Shown here: piece after piece, positions 22,774 through 34,956 of the stretch
How the letters are laid out: the number at the start of each line of letters is the position of its first letter
How positions within the stretch are numbered: position 1 is the first letter of the stretch
Assembly: GCF_022201045.2 (NCBI RefSeq)
Contig: NC_068562.1
Location: 5,066,001 to 5,130,000 of the forward strand
DNA from: Citrus sinensis
Taxonomy: Eukaryota; Streptophyta; Magnoliopsida; Sapindales; Rutaceae
DNA: 64,000 nt
Direction of reading: 5' to 3'
The notes under the pieces: model-generated
What the model was told of the DNA's origin: nothing
Seen by the model: only the letters and a program-made list of their open reading frames with translations
Database searches by the model: none
Made by a program: the position numbers and the translations under genes

Positions 22774-25404
22774 TCATAATTCCATTGATTCAGTGTCCTC
22801 TTTTGTTTGCATGGTCTGAAACGTGGCTTGCCCCAAATATTCCTCTTCAATAGTTTCCTTGAGGATGAGTAGCCTTTGTATAACCACAGGTTGAGTCATC
22901 TGCTTCGCTTCCCTCATGTCAGTCTCCTCCTTATTCAGGTGGTATGCGTCGAGCATTATTGTAATCCACTTGTGCAGTTCTTTAGGAGTCCTGCTCAAAA
23001 AAGAAAAAAAAAAGGAAAAGAAAAGAAAATGTTATTATACAACCAAATAAAGAGTGCCAAGATTTTGGTAGCAAGAATCCATCTTACGTGTATAGGGCCT
23101 TGGGGTTTTTGGATTCATGTTCACTGCCTGGAGAGAAAGCTGTTGCCAATGCCGAGAATCGTTCTTCGGGATCTATGATGTTTAGTAAGTATTTAAGTAG
23201 CTTTATTTCTTTCGGGGCAATGCCCCTAAGACTGCTCTTTGTGGCTTTATATAGACAATACATTATGTCTTTGACCTGCACTCACAAGTCCAAGGAGAAA
23301 GGATCAGAGAATGGGCAAATTTAGCAAAGAAAAATAATGATCATGAAGGCGCAGAAAAATAATGCAATACAGGAAATTACAAAACAAAAGCTTAATCTAT
23401 GGATAACGCTCTCAAGAGGGAGATTGGTTTTAATGTCACTAATGACGAAAATCAAGCACCTAGACCACTAGACACATGCTTTCTCCTTGATGAAATTTCT
23501 AAGTGTATAATGCAATGAGAAGCTTCTGAATTCTTGTTGATTGTGAAACACTACAGTGGCAGACATCATAATTTGATACGTGACACCTGTTATTCTCCAT
23601 AAATACCACCATCAAGGAATGTAATATAACGCTCAAATGAGAAAATGAATTTAAATTAAGAAAAAAGGATGAAAATAGAGAAATTCAGCTACCAAACAAG
23701 ATGTTGAACTCTCTAATTGAACCTACTCCCCCGCCAGGGCTTCTTGTGATACAAAAGCAGGTCGAACTTAAAAGGCAACACCTATATGCATCAGTGAAAT
23801 ATCACTAAATCAAGTCCGACTTCAAACCTCATTTTTCATAGTCTGTGATGCTTTCGCGGAAGCCCACGCACCGTTTATCAGTAAAATCAATGAAGAGTCA
23901 AGTTCCTTGGCCTTGGCGAGGCTTTTGATTTTTTCACATGCCACATCCACTGAAGGAGAATTGAGTATATCATCAAATTTGGCCTGGGCAGAATCTAGAG
24001 TCTCCACATGCTCCAGCGTCTTATCATAAGCACTAACTGCAGACAAGCATCTAGTCGCCAGTCTAGCCACGGCTGTTCAATCCAATGAAAACACAGAGAT
24101 TAACCTTTTTTGCAAGAAATCCTAAAAAATTCGAAGTGTAAAATGTAATTTCCACTAAAAATATGTGTTAACTTTCAGCTTGGCACCTATAAAGCTCACT
24201 TAAATTCCTGGTTTTTTAGGCACTGACGCTGATCTATGTTTTCATACTTATTTTCAAGATGGATTGCAAGTTAATAGTTATATTAGGCTATTAGCAGCAA
24301 TCTAGATGAGGGTTCTAACTATGGCATAAGGATAAGGAAAAGTCAAGCGAAAGGAGGGACTCTCATAAAGCATACATCCATCACAACCATTAAACTAATC
24401 CAAATATAAATATCACAAATGCTCAAACAGTTACCATCACAGTCCTCCAGACTGTCATGTGTTTCTGAAACGAGAGAGAGGTAGCGGAAAAACTCCCCAG
24501 TGAAGTCTTTGCGTCGCCTTGCAACTACTGCATTTATATCAGTTGGGCTGTCTTGTATCTCCTTAAGAAGTTCATAGTGGCTTTCCATTTCATCATCAAT
24601 CTGCAATTCTAAGTCCTGATTACAAAAACTGGAAGAAGATCTAAACCCAGAAGATTCACTAGTAGAACCGCCATTTGGGCAATGAGAAATGGTAGGTAGC
24701 TAAGGAAATGACTTTTCAAATCAAAGTCCTACTCTATTGAATCCCATGTAATAGTTTGATTTAGTTAGAGGAGTTCTGCAATTCTCAAATGGAGAAGTTA
24801 CACAAAGGCAAAATATTTTCTGCAACCAATAAGAACACAAGAGGCAATAAAGACGTCATTATACCTTCTTCACTTTGCGAGCCAGTGAAATTAATTTCTC
24901 CTTCATGGTAGGCTCACTCTCCTCATCTGCTCGTGTTCGACAGCGATTATAGAAGCTTTCCCGATACTTATTCCAATCCTCCCTAAAAACCAAATACTTT
25001 CTCCATTGCTTAACTCTAGGCTTCTCATTCAAGAACACATCAATAATCTTGTCGCAAAATTGAGTTAAAGTGTAACCCTCAGCAACTTCCTTCTCCGATT
25101 GGTCCTCTTCCATCTCAGCGTTAGCTGTGACTACTCCACATACTTGCCTACCTGCAAGAACATTTTTCTTTTTCTTTAGTAGAGAGCCTTATAAATAAAA
25201 ATTGGTCTTGTTTTGCGTGAACTTACTGGTTCTGTGGCTAGAGCTCAGGGTGTTTGTTTTGAAACTGTGACTGGCTTCTGTTATTTTGAGCTGCTTAGTA
25301 GAGGAAATGGATATGAGAGGAGTTTTGACCGATGTTAAAGATGATTTTTCAAGAGCGGATTTGGGTGTAGAAATTGCTAGCTCGAAGCTTAAGAGATTAC
25401 TCAT
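22774..25404 (-). CDS. Chloroplast protein like At4g37920 (unknown function)
   Basis: Six exons read leftward: 25404-25227, 25151-24865, 24615-24435, 24072-23828, 23275-23088 and 22990-22774, giving 431 residues with all phases closing. The N-terminus (MSNLLSFELAISTPKSAL, Ser/Thr/Lys-rich, no acids for a long stretch except E) is a likely plastid transit peptide. The mature part is helical and charged (EGYTLTQFCDKIIDVFLNEK, KQWRKYLVFREDW, KEIKLLKYLLNIIDPEER). I recognise it as the plant family represented by Arabidopsis At4g37920, named endoribonuclease E-like in some annotations. I see no RNase E catalytic motif and infer no activity. An upstream in-frame ATG at 25440 would add 12 hydrophobic residues. 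It shares a 480-bp head-to-head promoter with NAA40. Confidence 0.85.
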
Positions 25405-25884
25405 GGTTCTGCTTCGGATTGGAAGCAAACAGAGGAGCATCGGTAGGTGTTATGATGCCTAAACACTCTGCCAAGTGCCAACTCTTATAAAATTGGATAA
25501 AACGATTTATTCAAAAACGGATGCAAACGACGTCGTTCGGGTCATTACTATTATTTCTGAAAATTATTTCTTTTCTGCTATTTGAAAGGGCAGTGCCACG
25601 TTTAATAGAAGAGAGATCCACCGCGACTGCCGACAGCGCCTCCACAGTCCGTCCTCTCCCATGGCTGTAAGCCTGTAAGAGAGGAGGAATGCTTATGGGT
25701 CTACTTCGCGAAAGAAAAATCAGAATCAGGTTCCTTCTTTTCCCTTTGATAAATAAATTTCTCTTCTTATTTGACAACTTGTATTTTAAAAATTAGAACG
25801 AAAGGCTGATGTTATTGATGCCCTCGTGGCCGTGGTTGTAGAAACAAAGTAAATTGGGTAAGAGAGAGTGAGCACTGAGCATAT
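25405..25884. promoter_or_regulatory. Bidirectional promoter region (At4g37920-like / NAA40)
   Basis: The 480 bp between the two divergent start codons must hold both leaders and both core promoters. No separate gene is convincing here; an 88-codon leftward frame has no recognisable product. Confidence 0.55.
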
Positions 25885-26616
25885 ATGGAGTCGAGAAACA
25901 GAGAAAAGAAGCGTAAACGAAGAGAGATACTTGAAAAGAAGAAGGCTATTGATGAGTCGCTAAAAGCAGCTTCTGCTCACAAGGATCATCTTACCGCCTT
26001 CCCTTCCTTTCGCCAATATGAAAGGAATGGCCTTTCTGTACATTTAGAATCTGGGTGTGGTGATAAGCTTTCCTCTGCTGAGAAGCAGTACATTCTAAAC
26101 CTCCTTAAGGCCAATATGGAAGGGCCATATGGGTCTGAGTGGCCTGCCGAAGAGAAGGTGAAGCGCAGAGAAATGGTTGCTTCTGAAGCACGCTACATAT
26201 TTGCACGTGAGCTTGATGCTCCAAGTGCAAGTGCCAGTGAGATGTCAAAGACTAATTTTGCTGAAAGCAAGGGATCCATTGTTGGATTTGTGCATTTTCG
26301 TTTTTGTTTGGAGGAAGATGTACCAGTTCTTTATGTTTATGAACTTCAGCTTGAGTCTCGTGTTCAGGGAAAGGGATTGGGGAAATTCTTGATGCAACTG
26401 ATTGAGCTAATTGCCCGTAAGAACCGCATGGGTGCTGTGGTGCTAACAGTTCAAAAGGCAAACTTGTTAGCAATGAATTTTTATTTAAGTAAGCTGAGAT
26501 ATGTAGTATCAAGTATATCACCATCAAGAGTTGATCCATTTACTGGAGTTGAGAAGAGTTATGAAATTCTTTGCAAAGTATTTGATAACAAATCTAAAGC
26601 TTTGTTGCAAGAATGA
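25885..26616 (+). CDS. NAA40: N-alpha-acetyltransferase 40 (NatD, histone H4/H2A)
   Basis: One uninterrupted 243-residue frame. A lysine/arginine-rich N-terminus (REKKRKRREILEKKK) precedes a GNAT fold. Strands include SIVGFVHFRF and VPVLYVYELQLE. The acetyl-CoA-binding motif A is RVQGKGLG (159-166), followed by FLMQLIELIARKN, and motif B includes NLLAMNFYLSKLRY. NatD acetylates the N-terminal serine of histones H4 and H2A, in the cytosol on nascent chains and probably in the nucleus. The absence of introns is notable because its neighbours have many. The frame is intact and it has its own divergent promoter, so I call it functional. Confidence 0.9.
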   Translation: MESRNREKKRKRREILEKKKAIDESLKAASAHKDHLTAFPSFRQYERNGLSVHLESGCGDKLSSAEKQYILNLLKANMEGPYGSEWPAEEKVKRREMVASEARYIFARELDAPSASASEMSKTNFAESKGSIVGFVHFRFCLEEDVPVLYVYELQLESRVQGKGLGKFLMQLIELIARKNRMGAVVLTVQKANLLAMNFYLSKLRYVVSSISPSRVDPFTGVEKSYEILCKVFDNKSKALLQE

Positions 26617-28390
26617 GGATGACCAGAGAGAGGAGTTTGAGCCTGGTTTTGAAACTATTCATGATATTTGATATGATGAATTTAGGGCAAATTGCAAAGC
26701 AAACTAGCTTCAACAAAACATCATTGCCACTTGCCAGGTCTAGAGGAGGTACTGTGGCAATTAGTTGTTCTTCCTTGATATGGTCCTTTGCCACAATGTC
26801 ATTTTACGTGTCCATTTTCTCGCCAAGACTGGATGTAGCTCTTGAATGTTTTTTTAGCAGGATTGCTAATTGCTAAAACTAGCGAAAAATGTTGTTCTAG
26901 AGTGGAAATTAGTTGCTGAATACAAGAATTGTGTCAAGTTACTGGTTTCAAGAATTGTGTTACACCGCGTTTTTAATTGCAAAAATCGTTTTATACATGA
27001 TAACTTAGTAAGTTTGTTTCTTTCTTTACAATAATTGATGTCTTGACATTATTGTTTTTGTTCTGATCTTAGTTTTACTTTAGTACATCTATTATATGGG
27101 AGCTATTTATAAAGCAATCTTGAGCTAATGCATTGACATATTCTATTAGTAGATATTCTTTAATACTATTCAAATTGGGGAATTAATATAGTGTCTATTT
27201 GGATGCTTTATGATTCTGTTTGCTGCTTGAAGACTTCAAAGCATTTATTCTCATTGGATATGGCGGTGGTTGGGCTCTTTATTTTACATTTTCATTCCCT
27301 CTCAGGTCAATAACTGGTTTTCAGAGATTCATTGTTGATAAAACTGTTAAAATTTTAGCATTAGAACATCCAGATTGTCTCAGTTCTTCATGTGCTGTAT
27401 TCTTTTTCAAAAACCAGGAACAAACTTGGATTAGATATGTCCTGACTCTAAATTGCAACTATTCTAACATCAAAGATATGTCCTGGTCATCTTTTTCCTC
27501 AAAAAATAACATTCTGATCATGATTGATTCATGTCCCTAAGGTTGGGTATTGCTCCTTTCTGCAAACATGATTTATATTGCTGTTAGTCCATTGACAAAA
27601 GCTACTTCAGGTGGTTTGTTCAAACTTGGAAGATAATCTAGGCCTCGCTGCATGCCATATTCTATTTAGGGATATTGCTGGGAACTTGGGACATTAATGA
27701 CTCCGGTGGTCTAAAGTCTACTCTGCCCTCGCTATTCTCACCGGTTTAAATTCAATTGACTTTTGGTTATCTAGTTGCTACACTCTATGTATTTAAGTCT
27801 GCCATGGATGTTGTATAATAAATGGTTGAATTGCTTGAAAATAATCTCTTCTAGTCGTTTTGATACTCTGGCTAATTTAGAACTGCAGCTTCAGTCTCTT
27901 GGAGGAACGATCCTTCAGGCCAGGGTAGTCTAAAGGTATGTGTAATTAATAACTGGGGATAGTTTTGGCAGCACGCAATCCAGTGTTGGACAAGAGCTTC
28001 TTGGAAATGCAGCCTTGAATTTAGAGACAGGGAATTCTAAAGCATGTCCGAACCTGGCTGTTACGCAAAAGTTTCTCTGTTACGAAAAAAGTTATGACAG
28101 ACGGACATGAAGCTTGTCCTTTAATCGGGAGAAAGATACATCGATAGTAACATTTTTGTTTCCTCATGCCACAGAAATACCATATTACACACTTCAATCA
28201 CCAAAATGTCAAAAGAAATTAAAATTAGAAATTCCTCAGTTTTGGAGCTAATTATCCCTCAGAAGTGACTTACAATGAAACAATCTCTTTGCTCCAATAC
28301 ATATGTCAGCCACGGGCTTGCATGAACTTGATCTGCATGCAAACACATATGGCACATCAAAAAGAAATATATATATATATATATATTATA
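26617..28390. other. Spacer between NAA40 and STR2
   Basis: Presumed NAA40 3' UTR, then AT-rich DNA. An (AT)n microsatellite lies at about 28365-28386. A 106-codon frame at 27220-27540 matches nothing I recognise. Confidence 0.5.
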
Positions 28391-28526
28391 GGTGCGGACG
28401 TCCGTATTTTTTTTAATGCGTACACATTTTTAAACCGTGCGGTTTTAAAAAGTTAAAAATTAACTCTCTTAAATTCTACAATTTTAAAAGTGTGTCCGCA
28501 TAAAAAATAAACGAGGGCATTCGCAT
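28391..28526. mobile_element. Small MITE-like element in the STR2 promoter
   Basis: The two ends form an imperfect inverted repeat of roughly 45 bp: GTGCGGACGTCCG...ATGCGTACACATTTTTAAA on the left, against the complement of TTTTAAAAGTGTGTCCGCAT...GGGCATTCGCAT on the right. It is about 136 bp long, AT-rich inside, and follows the AT microsatellite. Non-autonomous DNA transposon type; superfamily not determined. Confidence 0.5.
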
Positions 28527-28859
28527 GAATATATCTATTTATAGAGAGAGAGAGAGGGGCAGGCACATCGATGCTAGATCACTACAGCCAAAATAAAAGG
28601 ATGAAGAATACAAGAATCGTTTCTTTCTTTTCGATCCAAACAACCTATAAACGGATTCCTCAATGAAGACAACTACACCACAAAAACTTTGGAAGTGCCT
28701 CCTCAATCTGCCCCACCAGCTGTTCAACTCCTTCTCTCACACCCCTCTTTTATATAATTCACAGTCTTCTCTGAACTCGAGTTTAGGAGACCAGAAAAGG
28801 AAAAATATATAAAACCTTAGTCTCCAATAAGTTTATCCTTTTATAAGAAAGTAAAAATC

Positions 28860-31536
28860 ATGGATCGGAAAGATATGTTGATTGAAATGCCTGGGAAGCC
28901 AGTGGATTTCACTGGGGGACTAGGGTTTTCTAACTTAACATACACGGTGACAAAGAAGAAGAAGATTGAAGGGACATGGCTAAAAGAAGAAGTGGACTTA
29001 TTGAACAAGATTACAGGTGATGCTCCGAAGGGCTGCATCACCGCTGTCATGGGGCCTAGTGGCGCAGGAAAATCTACACTATTGGATGGTTTAGCGGGGC
29101 GCATAGCGAGTGGGAGTCTCAAGGGCAAAGTGACTTTGGATGGGAAGGAGACCAGCCCCAGCTTAATAAAAAGGACTTCGGCATATATCATGCAAGAAGA
29201 CAGACTGTTTCCAATGCTTACCGTTTTTGAGACTCTGATGTTCGCCGCTGATTTTCGTTTGGGTCCTATTTCTTGGTCTGATAAAAAGCAGCGTGTGGAG
29301 AATCTCATCGACCAGCTTGGTTTGACGGTATGCTTATGCTAGCAGTTTGTTTCATAGTATTAATAATATATGGGCAGGTTTATAGATAATAAATATCATT
29401 GTTAATTTATTTCATAAAGCCATAAGATAGTTCAGATCATTATTTTTATATATGTTTATTTGTAGACAACTCGGAACACGCACATAGGCGATGAAGGTAC
29501 AAGAGGAGTGTCCGGGGGCGAGCGTCGGAGAGTTTCAATAGGAGTGGACATAATCCACGGACCACCTTTGCTGTTCCTGGACGAGCCTACTTCAGGCCTA
29601 GACTCGACCAGCGCATACAGCGTTATTGAAAAGGTGCACAACATTGCTCGCTCTGGCAGCACAGTGATTCTCACAATCCATCAGCCCTCATCGAGAATCC
29701 AGCTGCTGCTCGATCATCTCATCATTCTAGCTCGCGGGCAACTCATGTTTCAAGGACCACCGAAGGAGGTGACTCTCCATGTAAACAGATTGGGACGAAA
29801 AGTCCCCAAAGGAGAAAACTCGATAGAGTATCTGATTGATGTGATACAAGAATATGATCAGTCCGAGTTTGGTGTTGAGGTAATGGCTGAATTTGCAAGA
29901 ACGGGATTGAGACCACCACCGTTATCTAATGATGAGGGAAATTCAGCAGTGCTTTCAACAGTTCCGGCATCACCAATCACACCAGCTCGCCGGTTTCGGA
30001 ACCAGATGGAAACGAGTGTTAGTGTTGGAGGAGGAACGAATATTGGAAAGCGTCTTCCGTTGCATGCAAGTATAATTGCTGCATCAAAAGAGTTTGACCA
30101 TAGTGTTAGAAGCCCTTATAATAATTCACCAAGGTCCCCATGGAGTGCTAGCCATAGCGGAATTGTGCAAACACTGCGCTTTACGCCATCTACCCAACGC
30201 AATGATAAGAAATTGCACAACCCAATGAGGTAATTAATTAACTCTATCTAATGTTCTTACATCAATTTGTAAATCATTTAATCATATTTATTGAATTCAT
30301 CAATTATCCTATAGTCAATGGACAATGTTAGAGGAAAAACTTTACGTTGACCATATTAAAAAAATATGTATATATTATCGAACTTTATATTTTGCTTGAC
30401 GGTAAATCATAACAGCATAGAATCTAAATCTTTAGTAAAATTAAAAAATAAAAATAAAAATCTAATCATTTTTCTCGTTCTCAAACATTTTAACTTTTTT
30501 TGAGAAATACTGTTCTTATTTTGTATTAATTAATCATGTTATTTGAATTTGCAGTTCATCCCCAGGCTATTATGCATACTCGAGCGACATTCTCCCTGGA
30601 ACCCCAACACCTGGCAGCAGTGACTACACAGTGAATGAAAATGATTACTTAACCCCAGGAGTTGCAAGAAGCACCGCAGCTGAACATCTTGGCCCAAAAT
30701 TTGCAAATTCATTCCTGTCAGAGACATGGATTCTGATGCGCCGCAACTTCAAGAACATCCGCCGCACCCCAGAGCTGTTCCTCTCAAGACTCCTGGTCCT
30801 GACCGTCATGGGCTTCATGATGGCCACCATGTTCGCGAACCCCAAAAATGACTCGCAAGGAATCACAAATCGCCTCTGCTTCTTCGTCTTCACTGTCTGC
30901 ATTTTCTTCTTCTCTTCCAACGACGCTGTCCCTGCTTTCATCCAAGAACGCTTCATTTTCATCCGCGAAACTTCCCACAACGCATATAGAGCCTCTTCTT
31001 ACACCATTGCCGGCCTTATCACTTATCTTCCATTTCTTTTGTTGCAATCCGCTGTCTATGCCGGCATTGTTTGGAAAGCCTTAGGACTGCGCAAGTCCTT
31101 CTTGTATTTCTTGGTGGTTCTATACGTTTCGCTTCTTTCCACCAACTCATTTGTGGTGTTTGTGAGCTCAGTGGTGCCCAATTACATTATTGGTTACGCG
31201 GCAGTCATTGCATTCACCGCATTGTTCTTCTTGTTTTGCGGCTTCTTCGTGACCAGCAACGATATCCCATCTTACTGGGGCTGGATGAACAAGATTTCGA
31301 CAATTACATATCCATTCGAAGGATTGTTGATGAACCAATTTCAGACTAATGAGCCATTTGCCACCGACCGATCTGGAAATATTGTGACAGGATTCGACAT
31401 ATTAGACGCACTTCACATCAAAACCGCGGGATGGGGAAAATGGGAAAAAGTTTTCATTCTCCTGGGATGGGCAGTTTTCTATAGGATTTTGTTTTACATA
31501 ATCCTTCGTTTCTTTTCTAAGAACCAAAGGTCATGA
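28860..31536 (+). CDS. STR2: Half-size ABCG transporter STR2 (arbuscule lipid export)
   Basis: Exons 28860-29327, 29466-30229 and 30555-31536 give 737 residues. Order: nucleotide-binding domain with Walker A GPSGAGKST (65-73), signature VSGGE (171-175) and Walker B LLFLDE (191-196). A long Ser/Pro-rich linker (about 310-440, with RSPYNNSPRSPWS and LPGTPTPGSSDY) is followed by an ABC2 membrane domain of six helices (from about 460) ending RILFYIILRFFSKNQRS. The N-terminus (KPVDFTGGLGFSNLTYTVTK) and C-terminus match what I remember of Medicago STR2 rather than STR. STR and STR2 form a heterodimer in the periarbuscular membrane. They are needed for arbuscule development, probably exporting 2-monoacylglycerols to the fungus. 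Expression should be AM-specific. The gene is intact, so the plant should form AM. Confidence 0.93.
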
Positions 31537-34500
31537 GAAATATTTGTTAATCACTTGCAGGGTGAAAATGGGACCTTACATAATTTTTGCCCATGTTACA
31601 AATTTGTTATTTGTCCAAATCATTATATATGCTCATAGATGAATATGAAATAGTAATAAATTAATTAATGTAGTTTTATTTCTTAAATTAAGGTAAATAC
31701 TGCTGCTTAGTTCTGGTGCCTTGACTCTGTAAACCGATGAAGAAGTGAATATGTATTAAAAATGCGTGCTAAAATTTTTTGGCTATCTATTAACAAGGGA
31801 CAGCCTTTAGTGCTATAGAATATGCCAATCATCATCCATTGGAAACATCGATTGGTTTTGCTGGAAACAGGAAGCCAATTATTTTCCTTTTACTAATTGT
31901 ATGAGAATCTTTTTACTAAATTAACAATTATATACAACAATGCATTGAATATATATCAAATAAAAGTCAATATAAATCAGGCTTTAGTTTGATTTGGACA
32001 AATAAATACATGTCCTAGGCGGCTATATCCAATGATAGTTCTCTTTTTTTATATCTAAATTAAGCGAAATCTCTACAAAAAATATTCAGCTTTTTAGCTT
32101 CATCTGATTAGATATGATTTAAAAAAGAATCTGGCTAATTAATGTTAAATAGCATCAGCTGTAGTTGTTGGGCAATATTCATTCTACAAGTGCTCTTCAC
32201 CTAATTTATGACACGATCGAAGCAGGCAAGGGTATTAAGGGTATTATAAGTAAACTTAACCAAGTGATGACCTTTTAATTCTCTTACGAAGATTGCACTG
32301 GCATATATGGATACTCTTCCTTAATTTTTGAATTATGATTAGTGGAAGGTATTTTTAGAGAACAATAATGTTAGGAATCTCAATATTTGAATCCTCAATG
32401 CCATGTGTTATTTTTTTATTAGACAATATATTTTATAACATGTAAATTACCTAACCACTATCCAATGAAGGGATGCTACATTTGTTGTGACTCAAATTAG
32501 GACTTAAATATTGAATATTAGCATTACTATTTAAAGAATTGACAACTGATTCCAATGAAGTGAATTTCCTTGATGATGACTAAAGATCGATTATTGTTCA
32601 TATAATTGATATTTGGTCATAATCAATCATCTATACAATTGCTTCATCTTTGCACCCTTTAAGTCTTGGATATAAAATGATATTACATATTCATATATAT
32701 AGGTGATTAAACAGCATAAATATACTAATCACCAATAACAAACTTATTCATTCTAGACAATTAAACTCATATTAGAAGACTAGAAGAATATTTCTGGTCT
32801 ATTACATTTCTCTTCTTAACAAGTTGGTCTGAGCATATCTTTAATTGATTATAATTAGAGCCCCTTCAAGAACGGATCCAATATTACCTTAATTCTGTTA
32901 ACTAACAATATTATGCTGTTTGCATCCCACCAAAAAAAACACACACAATATTAGGCTGTTTATTGACGAATCTTCAAACTATAAACGCCTGAGTTTATCA
33001 AGACCAAATATAGCAGAAAAAATATTTTGATCTACTCTTAAATTAAGAGAAATTTTACTCCTATACTTAACATGAGGAGACTTAAAACAATGATTACTTA
33101 CCTTGCGATTCCATAATAATAATAATAATAATTAATAAAGTGAGGTGTGAAGTCAAATTGAACTTCTCAAAACCTATTTACACGCTTCTAAAGTCAGCAA
33201 TCAGAAAGACCAAGTAAATGAAATCGCTAACAATTTAAAAATAATAATCAGTCAGTATGTATCAGCAACTGAAACGCAGACTGTTAATTAATTACATGAA
33301 TTTACGAAGCTTTGTAATGACCGGATTTTGGTTTGCCTGTTTGCTACGAACCTTCGAGCAGGTAACTAGAACAACTGTTGGCATGACCAAGTAAAGACTA
33401 AAGAGACACTAAATGTCAGAAACATCTCATTCTTCCCATCTGGAAAACACATAGCTTCCAATCTCTTGCCACCTCCGCTAATGGGAATTACAACTCATAT
33501 CATTTGTCTGTAAATGGTAGTGGACATTGACACTTCCAATATTGGGCATTATAACATACGTAAATAATTAACTTAAACATACGCGTGTGTGTAGGATTAG
33601 TTTCTTGTAATTAATTTTAATCTAAATTTTGCAGAACAGTTACAAACAATTTGCATGAGTTTTAAATTTTGGCTCGAAAGTTTTAGGCGATGATGTTGTC
33701 AACTGTATACTAATTATGAAATTAAAAATCATTTTTATACATTTTATTTTGATATGTGTTACTAGGTTTGATGATTACGTATATAGTGGTATATTGACTT
33801 GATGGAGATCATTTCGCTTAAGATCTTTCTGTAAGTACTCTCAATGGAGTATGTTATTCATCCTTGATGATGGCGAATAATCTAATCACGATCATATATA
33901 CTTCATCTCTCCATTTGAGAAAGCTTGTTGTTCGTAATCAATTATAGTCAAACTCCAGCCTCACAATCGTCACTTTCTTTGAAATTAATGGGACAAATCG
34001 TGATCTTTGCCCCGGCCTATAATAAAAATTACATGATGTACTGGCAAAAATTGTTAAATTATTTGGCATTACTCCTCAAAAGATCTAAGAAGTAATTATT
34101 AATTATATTTACCTATGCGATCTATGAGTATGCAACTGATGAAGGTGATTAGTGATTGCTTCTGATTAATCCCTTTTCAACTTCTTGAAAAATTAACATA
34201 AATAACTGCAGAAAAGTGGGCTGCCGGTCGCTGGGAACAAACGTTAAATTCGAGTTATATTTATAGAAATTTTTACTTTCTATCAAATCATGTTTCACTG
34301 TATTCATTAAACTTATTTAACCTGTAATTTATATGATACATGCAACTTGGAGTCTTGTTTATTAACGTGACCAAACATGGATAAATTTGAATAAAACTTA
34401 TGAATTGGAGTATTACTAAGAGAAGCTAAAAGCCATATTCATGATGTTGCATGCATGGTAACTGACAAGAAGAAAGACGAAAGTGGTCGAGGATGAAGGG

Positions 34501-34955
34501 TTGCTCCGCCTTAATATTTTAAGTTTTTTTATAACACTGATGCTGACTACTTTCCACTACCGAAACATAAATTAATAACACTATTAATAGCAATATTTTA
34601 ATTAACATGTAAATTGATTATCAACTTTTTTGTATTATTCTAATTCCAACGTCGCTCTCTCATCTTCCCACACTATACGCTCCGGTAATTTCCTAGCTTT
34701 TGCAAGTCAAACTCAAGTTTTCAAACAAAAACTTTCTGTTTTCTTCAAAAATTTCTGGCATTTGTGATGCTCTTTAGTCGCCGTGGGTCCAAGATTAATG
34801 ATTCATCCATAAGGGCTCCTAGATAGCCTAGTAATTATTGATCAATATCTTCAAGAGTTATTGGATATTTGATACAAGAATATTGCATTTGCATGCTGGT
34901 TTGATTATGAGTTTAATAACTCAATGGGGCGGCGTGTGCCTTTTAAGATGAGTTG
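31537..34955. other. STR2-SYMRK spacer
   Basis: About 3.4 kb of AT-rich DNA with no convincing gene. It must contain the STR2 3' UTR and the SYMRK promoter. A short (ATA)n tract lies near 33114-33132 and a lone RY motif CATGCATG at 34450-34457. Confidence 0.5.
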
Positions 34956-34956
34956 A
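34948..34956 (+). promoter_or_regulatory. Minimal uORF overlapping the SYMRK start
   Basis: ATG AGT TGA, a two-codon frame whose stop shares its final A with the A of the SYMRK start (ATGAGTTGATGATG). If the transcript begins upstream, ribosomes would meet it directly before the main start codon. Confidence 0.5.

Noticed and set aside
27220-27540. 106-codon frame downstream of NAA40
   Set aside because: No recognisable motif, no conserved start context, AT-rich composition.
30645-31047. Minus-strand frames of 87-111 codons
   Set aside because: Shadows of the STR2 membrane-domain exon, whose own frame shows clear homology and codon use.
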